From CAZVVT01 sp964630595 (lineage in GTDB: Bacteria > Chlamydiota > Chlamydiia > Chlamydiales > VFKH01), in NCBI GenBank assembly GCA_964630595.1, contig CAZVVT010000001.1, forward strand, positions 434,001-498,000: DNA of 64,000 bases. The letters are read 5' to 3'. The translations under genes and the position numbers were made by a program. This document shows positions 31,661 to 39,200 of this stretch, piece after piece (the first letter of the stretch is position 1; every line of letters begins with the position of its first letter). The notes beneath the pieces were generated by a model, which was given only the letters and a program-made list of their open reading frames with translations, was not told the origin of the DNA and searched no databases.

Positions 31661-32509
31661 ATGCACACCGCTGTTTTGCTCCAGGAGGTCCTTCAGGCCT
31701 TCGCCCCGCTTGCGATCCAAAGCGCTGCCGACCTCACCTTGGGGGCAGGTGGCCATACCAAAGCCCTGCTTGCTGCCCACCCGGAGATTGAGGTCATGGT
31801 CGGCCTCGACCGCGACGAAAGCGCTTTAGCCCTCTGCAGAGAAATCCCCAAAATCAAACTTGTCCACGCCCGCTTCGACGAGATCGAAGGGTCGTTTGAT
31901 GCCGTCTTAGCCGACTTAGGGGTCTCCTCGATGCAACTCGATCAGCCCGAAAGAGGCTTTAGCTTCATGAAAGAGGGCCCTCTCGACATGCGCATGGACC
32001 GCAGCCAGGAGCTTACCGCCGCTGACGTGGTGAACACCTACCGCGAGTCGGAATTGGCACGCATCATCTTTGAATATGGAGAAGAGCCCGCCTCGCGCAA
32101 AATCGCTAAAGCTCTTGTGGAGTACCGCCATCGCCGCCCCATTCGAACCACCGCTGATATGGAGAAAGCGCTGCCCTTCATGAAACGCTTCGGCAAAATC
32201 CACCCCCTCACGCGTCTCTTCCAAGCGCTGCGCATCGAAGTAAATGGCGAGCTAGAAGCACTTCAACATCTTATTACTAAAGTACCTACACTCTTAAATC
32301 CGGGTGGGCGATTGGCCATCATCACCTTCCACAGTCTAGAAGACCGCTTGGTGAAACATGGCTTCAGAGCACTTGGAGAACAAACCGGTGATATGTTACA
32401 AGTGGTGACGCGTAAACCCATTGTTGCAAGTGATGCCGAGGTCAGGGCTAATCCCCGCAGCCGAAGCGCCAAGTTGCGTGTCATTGAGAGGATCAAATGC
32501 CCGAGCTAA
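31661..32509 (+). CDS. rsmH: 16S rRNA m4C1402 methyltransferase RsmH (MraW)
   Basis: RsmH methylates C1402 in the ribosomal P site and heads the division cluster in many bacteria. The 282-residue protein begins MHTAVLLQEVLQAF and has the SAM motif ADLTLGAGGHTKALL. GLDRDESAL, LADLGVSSMQLDQPERGFSF, GPLDMRMD, TRLFQALRIEVNGEL and ITFHSLEDRLVKHGF follow, all family landmarks. The chosen start at 31661 fits the usual N-terminus; the frame is open further upstream but that part overlaps the divergent gene. It overlaps the next gene by 13 bp. Confidence 0.93.
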   Translation: MHTAVLLQEVLQAFAPLAIQSAADLTLGAGGHTKALLAAHPEIEVMVGLDRDESALALCREIPKIKLVHARFDEIEGSFDAVLADLGVSSMQLDQPERGFSFMKEGPLDMRMDRSQELTAADVVNTYRESELARIIFEYGEEPASRKIAKALVEYRHRRPIRTTADMEKALPFMKRFGKIHPLTRLFQALRIEVNGELEALQHLITKVPTLLNPGGRLAIITFHSLEDRLVKHGFRALGEQTGDMLQVVTRKPIVASDAEVRANPRSRSAKLRVIERIKCPS

Positions 32510-33651
32510 ATACGGAAGAAGACTTAGAAGCCTGGTTGAAGGGTTTGAAAGAAGAGTTTGGCACTCTCGAGGGTACTGGAGCTGAGAAGAAACTTCTCCA
32601 CCCCGTCTCCCCTTTGCGCCTTTTCGGCGATGATCTAGAGCGCGAATCGATTGCCGAGTATCTCGCGAAAGCCTCGCAGGCCTCTCCTTTGCGCGACCCT
32701 TGCCTACTGCTGCTCAACGGCGGCGATGTCCTCTCGCAGCAAAAAAATCTCTTCCCCATCGAGCTGCTTCCGCAATACTTTGAAAAGACCCGCGCCGGCG
32801 TCTACCTGCGCGTCAAGGGCAAGGGGATTGTGATCAACCCCGGCCGCCGCTTCCTCGAACATTTCCATGACCTGGGGCTCTTCATCGATGCCATCGACCA
32901 CGTGATCGTCACCTCCGATGCGGCAGAAGACGAAGAAGAGGTCAAAGCGATCTATGACTTGAACCTGAAGTGCAACCGTCAAAAGAACCAAGTCCACACC
33001 ATCAACTTCTGGCTCCATCAAAACAGCCACAGAAAACTGGTCGGCCAACTGAAACCTCAGTTCAAGCAAGAGAAGGGAACCGTTAACGCCCTCTCTCTCT
33101 ACATCGACTCCCAAGAACTGGAATCCATCGAGCTCTTCGAAGGCGCCACTCTCTACTACGGCCAATCTCCTGCGATTCAAGATGGTTCCTACGCAATCCG
33201 TTTGGATATCCGCCACGGCGAACGCCTCTTCTCCATCGGCTACTTGACTGCCGCTCTTCCTCTCAACGATGTGCGCCGCTTACTGGGCCACCAACATGTT
33301 CTCGTGCAGTCATTCAAACAGCTGCAAGCACAAGAGCTCTATGCGCAAATCGGCATGATCGATCCCGCCAGCCTCTCTTCTCCCGACCAAGCCTGCTGCT
33401 GGATTCTCTGCGATCTACCAGCGCAATCCGGCGACAAGCGACTGGAATGGACCAAGAGCATCAAAGCGGCCTTAAAGGGCATCAATGTCCACCCCCTTCC
33501 AGGCGATATCGGTCTCTTCCTCGATCTGGAAAGCGGCCATGTGCAGTGCTCTCTTTCAGGACAGTTCTCTCCCATCAGTGAGATGCGCATCATCCGCTCG
33601 AAGGAACCCTTCGGCCGCTTGAGCTATCTTTCTTCGGATTGCTACCTGTAA
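32497..33651 (+). CDS. Degenerate metallo-beta-lactamase-like protein
   Basis: The 384-residue protein begins MPELNTEEDLEAWLKG. The middle resembles the first part of a metallo-beta-lactamase fold: GVYLRVKGKGIVINPGRRFLEHFHDLG, then LFIDAIDHVIVTSDAAEDEEEV. In active enzymes the segment after the IDHVIVT strand would be HxHxDH; here it is SDAAEDEE, so the zinc site is lost. NQVHTINFWLHQNSH and IDSQELESIELFEG follow, and the C-terminus includes VLVQSFKQLQAQELYAQIG. It may be a structural or regulatory relative of RNA-processing or phosphodiesterase enzymes; this is inference. It overlaps rsmH by 13 bp and precedes dnaA. Confidence 0.6.
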   Translation: MPELNTEEDLEAWLKGLKEEFGTLEGTGAEKKLLHPVSPLRLFGDDLERESIAEYLAKASQASPLRDPCLLLLNGGDVLSQQKNLFPIELLPQYFEKTRAGVYLRVKGKGIVINPGRRFLEHFHDLGLFIDAIDHVIVTSDAAEDEEEVKAIYDLNLKCNRQKNQVHTINFWLHQNSHRKLVGQLKPQFKQEKGTVNALSLYIDSQELESIELFEGATLYYGQSPAIQDGSYAIRLDIRHGERLFSIGYLTAALPLNDVRRLLGHQHVLVQSFKQLQAQELYAQIGMIDPASLSSPDQACCWILCDLPAQSGDKRLEWTKSIKAALKGINVHPLPGDIGLFLDLESGHVQCSLSGQFSPISEMRIIRSKEPFGRLSYLSSDCYL

Positions 33652-33717
33652 CTCACTGAAATAGAGATACTTACATCTTAACAGGCAGTTCACAGATGTT
33701 TGTTAGACTGTATCCCT

Positions 33718-34164
33718 ATGGCATACAGCGTCTTCCGTGATCATCACTCTCCTGCTTCTTTAGCTTGGGCCTTTGGTTTGCAGTCACTTACTCCTCCTGC
33801 AAGTCATTGCACAACGAATGAGAAGACGATTCGCTCTTGGCGCTTCATTCCTGCACAGATGGCAGGCGCAGTCCTCTCTCCTCTTTTTTTCGTCATCGCC
33901 CTCATCGGCTGCATCGGCTATGCCATCGCACGCAATGAGGCAAAGAAGGCCCTTTTCGGGCGCGCCGCGCTTCTCAATGCTGTTGCACTGCCCGCATACG
34001 CTTTCTTCGTCGCCATCTCTCCTCTAATCGGCCTGGGAGCAGCGATTCGAGAAGCGAAACAAAAGCACTGGGAAAATGCTCTTGTATGGTGCGCCTTTCC
34101 GCTCACAGAGCTCGCTCGCTGCACAGTACGGCAGCTGGAACCCGTGATTTTCGACCAAAATTAA
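33718..34164 (+). CDS. Small membrane protein of unknown function
   Basis: The 148-residue protein from MAYSVFRDHHSPASLAW has a soluble N-terminal stretch of about 45 residues and two or three hydrophobic segments (GAVLSPLFFVIALIGCIGYAIA; ALLNAVALPAYAFFVAISPL). A C-terminal amphipathic region contains AAIREAKQKHWENALVWCAF. A start at a TTG (33700) is possible but less likely. I do not recognise a family. It stands alone between the degenerate MBL gene and dnaA. A bilobed hydrophobic region with a short loop is seen in inclusion membrane proteins of chlamydiae, but the evidence here is thin. Confidence 0.55.
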   Translation: MAYSVFRDHHSPASLAWAFGLQSLTPPASHCTTNEKTIRSWRFIPAQMAGAVLSPLFFVIALIGCIGYAIARNEAKKALFGRAALLNAVALPAYAFFVAISPLIGLGAAIREAKQKHWENALVWCAFPLTELARCTVRQLEPVIFDQN

Positions 34165-34222
34165 TGTGGAAATTGCTTCCCTTCATTTTTTCGTAAGTCG
34201 TTGATGCAATCCAGGACAAAGG

Positions 34223-34370
34223 TTATCAACAATCCCTGTTCATAACTCGTGTAAAAATCATTTCGCTTGCGCGGTTTAACCTCGATTTGTAGAGTCTTCT
34301 CCACTGAAACCACATGGGTTGGTTTTTGTGGAAAACTTTGTTCACAACAGAAGACGAGTTGTGAACAAAG
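34223..34370. promoter_or_regulatory. DnaA-box-like sites and 13-bp inverted repeat upstream of dnaA
   Basis: The 248-bp gap 34165-34412 has no gene. It contains TTATCAACA (34223-34231), TGTGGAAAA (34327-34335, reverse of TTTTCCACA), TTGTTCACA (34338-34346) and TGTGAACAA (34360-34368). Each is one or two bases from the DnaA box TTATNCACA. The last two lie in a perfect inverted repeat, CTTTGTTCACAAC (34336-34348) and GTTGTGAACAAAG (34358-34370), with a 9-nt centre. It may be a DnaA autoregulatory site or part of an origin. Confidence 0.55.
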
Positions 34371-34412
34371 ATCCCCACATAAGCCGCCATTAACTAAAGA
34401 CAAATAGAGATT

Positions 34413-35771
34413 ATGACTGCTGTTGTGACGATGGATTGCTGGACACAATTTTTGGACTACGCCAAGAAGCAGATGACCTTGGCGGCGTATAAGAACTGGT
34501 TGGAGCCGATCGAGGCTGTCGAGATTAGCGAGACCCAAGTGACTGTCGCTGTCCCCAACATCTTCGTAAAGGAGTACCTTCTCGATAACTTCCGCGAAGA
34601 GATGTGCGCCTTTTTGCCCGTGCGCGGCCCTAAAGAGCCTGCTGTAGAGTTTGTCATCCGCCCCAAGCAGTTCACTGCTCCTACAGCGCAAACCTCTACC
34701 CCTACCGCCTCTGCCACTACTGCCCCCGAAAACAGCAGCCCTTCGTACGAGGTCAAGCTCAACCCCGCCTACCGCTTTGAGAGCTATATCGAGGGCCCCT
34801 CCAACCAGTTCGCCAAGTCGGCCGCCATTGGCGTTGCTAGTCGCCCCGGCAAGACCTACAACCCCCTCTTCATCCACGGCGGGGTGGGACTGGGCAAAAC
34901 TCACCTGCTGCACGGCATCGGCCACTATGTGCGCTGCAACCACAAGAAGCTGCGCGTGCAGAGCATCAGCACCGAAGGGTTCTGCAATGACTTGGTGGAC
35001 TCTCTACGCAATAAGTCTGTTGACCAGATGAAGAAGCGCTACCGAGAAGCCGACATTCTCTTGTTAGATGACGTGCAATTCTTGCAAAGCCGCCTCAACT
35101 TTGAAGAAGAGCTCTGCAACACCTTTGAAAGCCTCATCAACCAAAACCGGCAGATCGTCATTACCAGTGACAAGCCCCCTTCCCAACTCAAGCTCTCCGA
35201 GCGCATCGTGGCGCGCATGGAATGGGGTCTGGTCGTGCACGTCGGCATCCCTGAACTCGAAACACGCGTTGCGATTCTGCAGCACAAATCTGAGCAGCGC
35301 GGTCTAAAAATCCCCAGCCGCGTTCTCTTCTTCATCGCAGAGCACATCTTCTCCAACGTGCGCCAACTTGAGGGAGCTGTGAATAAGCTCTCCGCACATG
35401 CCAAACTGATGAACCTCGAGATCACGGAAGAGCTGGTGGAAAAGACGCTGCGCGAAATGCTGCAGCATGTGCCACGCGAACAGGTCACCGTAGACCACAT
35501 CATTAAGGGTGTGGCGGCCGTCTTCCAAGTGCGCGTCTCGGACATCAAGGGCAACTCGCGCACCAAAGAGGTCGTTTTACCTCGCCAAGTAGCGATGTAT
35601 CTGGCCCGTGAAATGATCAGCGAATCACTCATGATGCTCGCCTCGCACTTTAACGGACGCACTCACTCCACCTTCATCCACGCCTGCAAAAACGTGGAGA
35701 AGAAGATTGGTGCGGATGAGCAGCTGCGTCGCCAGATCAACATGATTCGTCAGAATGTGCATTCGACGTGA
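34413..35771 (+). CDS. dnaA: Chromosomal replication initiator DnaA
   Basis: The 452-residue protein starts with the helicase-interaction domain (CWTQFLDYAKKQMTLAAYKNWLEP). A low-complexity linker rich in Thr and Ala follows, and then the AAA+ domain: FESYIEGPSNQFAKSAA, FIHGGVGLGKTHLLHGIG (Walker A), DILLLDDVQFL (Walker B) and VITSDKPPSQL. Domain IV has the DNA-binding signature KEVVLPRQVAMYLAREM and THSTFIHACKNVEKKI, which reads the DnaA box. Chlamydiae carry two dnaA genes; from the neighbourhood (rsmH, TPR, pbp3) this corresponds to the second copy. DnaA-box-like repeats directly upstream suggest autoregulation. The end overlaps the comF-like gene by 35 bp. Confidence 0.95.
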   Translation: MTAVVTMDCWTQFLDYAKKQMTLAAYKNWLEPIEAVEISETQVTVAVPNIFVKEYLLDNFREEMCAFLPVRGPKEPAVEFVIRPKQFTAPTAQTSTPTASATTAPENSSPSYEVKLNPAYRFESYIEGPSNQFAKSAAIGVASRPGKTYNPLFIHGGVGLGKTHLLHGIGHYVRCNHKKLRVQSISTEGFCNDLVDSLRNKSVDQMKKRYREADILLLDDVQFLQSRLNFEEELCNTFESLINQNRQIVITSDKPPSQLKLSERIVARMEWGLVVHVGIPELETRVAILQHKSEQRGLKIPSRVLFFIAEHIFSNVRQLEGAVNKLSAHAKLMNLEITEELVEKTLREMLQHVPREQVTVDHIIKGVAAVFQVRVSDIKGNSRTKEVVLPRQVAMYLAREMISESLMMLASHFNGRTHSTFIHACKNVEKKIGADEQLRRQINMIRQNVHST

Positions 35772-36291
35772 GTGCTAAAGAGCACACTTGAATGCCCTCA
35801 CACTCGAGCGTAAGCAGAAAATGGGGTGGTGGCGGTAGCACTCCAATGACTAAAAGTGTTTTGGGGGCTGCGATGATTCTCCATGCATCCTCGTGAATCA
35901 CTCGCGCTATGGGGAGAGCCTTTTCTCCTAAAAGGCGCGCAAACGCAGCGGCTAAGTACTTGTCTCGATGGTGCGTCCAGTCTACCCAGTGCAGCGGGAA
36001 ATAGCTGATCTGATCCGGCATAGCCCAGTGTAGTTCATGCCAACGCACATAGAGCAATGAAGCCAAAAGCGCATACTGCCGATCTCGCAGCATATGGCGC
36101 AGAAAAGTCACCACTTGAGGGAGCGGTTCAAACAAAAAGGGTTCTTGCCCAGCAAGAGGCTGGACGAGATCAATGCAAAAAGAACAGAGGATCTGTCCTG
36201 TCTTATAGCGCTCATTGCAAGAAGGACAGCTTCTTGGGAAAAGCGCGTTAGCCAGACGTGAAGGTAATTTTTGGATCGCTCCACTTACCAT
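35737..36291 (-). CDS. ComF-like protein with zinc-finger N-terminus (degenerate)
   Basis: The 184-residue protein has the double-CxxC zinc motif of ComF near its start (FPRSCPSCNERYKTGQILCSFCIDLVQPL). The rest resembles a shortened phosphoribosyltransferase. It has LPQVVTFLRHMLRDRQYALLASLLYVRWHEL, FPLHWVDWTHHRDKYLAAAFARLLGE and a Pro-rich strand LVIGVLPPPPHFLLTLE, but I cannot see the intact PRPP motif (VDDVxTTG). ComF proteins act in DNA uptake or related processes; the lost motif suggests a non-catalytic role. Its ends overlap dnaA (35 bp) and the AsmA-like gene (44 bp), both unusually long. Confidence 0.65.
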   Translation of the reverse strand: MVSGAIQKLPSRLANALFPRSCPSCNERYKTGQILCSFCIDLVQPLAGQEPFLFEPLPQVVTFLRHMLRDRQYALLASLLYVRWHELHWAMPDQISYFPLHWVDWTHHRDKYLAAAFARLLGEKALPIARVIHEDAWRIIAAPKTLLVIGVLPPPPHFLLTLECEGIQVCSLALTSNAHSDESC

Positions 36292-39200
36292 CGAGATTGA
36301 GCCGCATATTTTCGGTGAGCTTCAACAGAAGGTTGTACTGTTTCATGCGCATTTGCACATGGATGTTTCCATCGAAGTCGATGTAGGAGACATAAGGGCT
36401 CTTGGCCAGCAGGAAGCGAGAGTATTTACCTTCACTAAAGACATCATTGAAATCGGTCAGAATGATTTTTCGATCTTCAATGCGGAAAGAGATGTTGCCC
36501 ATAGCCGGTGAAAGGGCATTGGGGTTGAGGCCCAACCTGCCTAAAATATCGGCTGGGATGGAGAGAAGCTGATTGCCCAGGCCCTCTTTCTTCACCTTCT
36601 CAAAGCGCACCATACCACTGCCTGTCAGGGTCTCTAATTTGCTCAAATTGCCGCTGAGATCTTTGATTTCTGCTTGTGGAATCAAGAAGGGGCGCAGCCC
36701 TTTTGTGATAGGCTCTTCGCGTTTGAGCTGGCCTAATTTCACATTGTCGATGCGCAGCAGAGGCAGGCGAATCCACCAGTCTCCCGCCGTATCTTTGGCA
36801 AACATCAACTGCCCCATGGTCATATGAAGGGCTGGATCAAAGGCTTGGAATTGCTGGATCTGTATGCCCTTCGTATCAAAGAGCACATCTGCGCTCGCAT
36901 TGGCTACTTGATTGCCTAAGAAGGTAAAATTCTCACCCAGCAATTTGCCTTTGAAGTTGATGAGTTTTGCCATTTTCTTATCAAAGAGGAATGAGCCTCG
37001 TAGGCGAAGGCCTGACTGGATACCCCAATCTTTCAAGAAAGTCGCAATCGATGCAGAGACCACCGGTGTTAAGCGGCTGCTATTGGCCAGCGCAAGAGTG
37101 CCCGAAAGCTGCTGTACCTGCGCCGTGGCCAGGCCATTCAGGTTGACACCCAAACCGAGCAGCTGCCCCTGCATGCGCTGCACCAGCAGTCCGGCGTCAT
37201 TCCACACCCAGTCGGTCACAAGCTGATTGGTTGCATCGATGGGCATACCGCCCTGGCTGATCCAGATGCGCCCATCTTTGGGCTCTCCCGATTTCGTCTG
37301 CATCCTCACGAGCAGATCAAGTGATGGCAAATGCCAGGTACCTTTAATGTCGACCCCTTCTGAGGCCGCGACTAACTCCAATCCCGCCAGGTCTAGCGTA
37401 TGCCCATAAAAATGCCATGTCCCATCTGCGGGCTTCATATGAAGCGTCATTTTTTCAGGCGACACTTCCAGCGACATGACTCCCGAGATGCCCCCATCTC
37501 GCTGCAGGTCGTTCATGAAAGCAGTCACTGCCGGATCAATCACGTCCGGGAAGAGCTCATCGGCCAGTCCCACCAACTCGCGGAAATAGCCCGTCTTCAA
37601 GGCAAAAGAAAAATCCTTAATCTGCACCGTGTCGCCGTCAACACGCACTGCCTTTACCTGCGTTTGCGCCTCCCACAAAATCTGATCCGCGCGACGAATA
37701 GCAAAGCTCAGCTTCTCGACACTCAATCCCGTCGCGCTCGCATAGCTCAACGCTACGGGCCCCTGCGATTGCACACGATTGCCACGCAGCGTCACCCCTT
37801 CTGTTGCTGCACTCGCCTTCCACGTCACGTCAATGTAGGGAGCTTGCTCGAGTAGATGGGCACTAAAGCTTCCCGTCATGCGCACACGCCCTTGCGGGTT
37901 CCATCTGCTCACAAGAGGCTGCCAGCGATCGGCAAAGTCGATCTTCCCTAAGTCCAAATCAAAATCGCTAAAGCTGAGCAATAACTCCTTGCTCTCTTTG
38001 TTGTACGCCCCTTGTGTAGTCACAGAAGCACCGGGAGCTGTGATCTCCAGATCTTCCACCAAAATTTGGGCTTTCTGATTAAGGAATCTGCCTTGCGCAG
38101 AAAAACCCTTCCACGTCAGTTGCTGCAAATTCCACTCGTCTCGATCCATCACAAGAAGACCGCTTGCTGTGAGCCCCTTGCCCGACATCTGCAGCCGCGC
38201 ATGATCTGCGGTGTAATCAGCATCAATTTTGAGCTGCCCCTCCATCCCTTCCGTGTATTTTTTGAGGTCAGGAGAATAGTTCCAGAGCGAAAGCAGCGCA
38301 GAGAGGTCTCGGCCCACCGTGACCATATTGATGATCGCCTGCCCCTTCAAAGTCTTAATGCCCCATTCTTTGGTAAATAGCGCAGAGTCAAGAAGAAGCC
38401 CTATGCCCCCCAAACGGCTCTCATCGGAAAGAGTGAGCTGTAAAGCTCCCTCTTTTTCCTCAATCGTGCCCGCTGCAACGAGATAAGGCGCTCCTTCAAA
38501 GGCCGCCTGCACAGAAAAAATCGTATCGGTCTTATCACCCAAAGAGGTGCGCATCGTGGAAGGCAAAAGGGTAAGCGCTAAGCCGTTTAAGCTTACATTT
38601 CCGGAAAGAGCCTTGATCTGGGTTGCTTTGTCATCGATGACAACGCTAATGGCCCCATTACTCAATTCGACCTGCTCAATTTTTCCCCCTACTTGGGCAG
38701 CATCAACAGCTACTCTCCAATCCAGTTGAGCTCGCTCTTCTCCATAGGGAATAAAACCATTAATGACTACGCCTTCACTGCCTGAAACCGCGTGCCCCGT
38801 GAGCGCCTGCTGCAAAAACGCAGAATCACTAAACCGGCGCCCAAAGCTGAGTCCATCTTCCAAACTACCGGTGATCGATTCTGTTGTCACCTGCAGCCCA
38901 AACCCCTCCTCTTTCGAAAAGTCGAGCGTCACATCACCGCGCGCACTCATGCCATCAGCCATCGTCTGCACATCGAGTAGGCGCAAGCGTTTTCCTTGCC
39001 AAAAAGCGCGTCCATGCGCCTCTTTGAAGTGCAAGTCGGGCTGCGTCTGCATATACGTGCCGCCTACAAAAGGAGCCTTTACATGCATCTCACCACTATA
39101 GGGATAGTTGATCAGCCCCTGCCATTTTCCATCTTGGCCCCCACCTACAGACTGCGCTGTAAATTCCCAGCCCGCATTGCCCATCGACATATTTTCGAGA

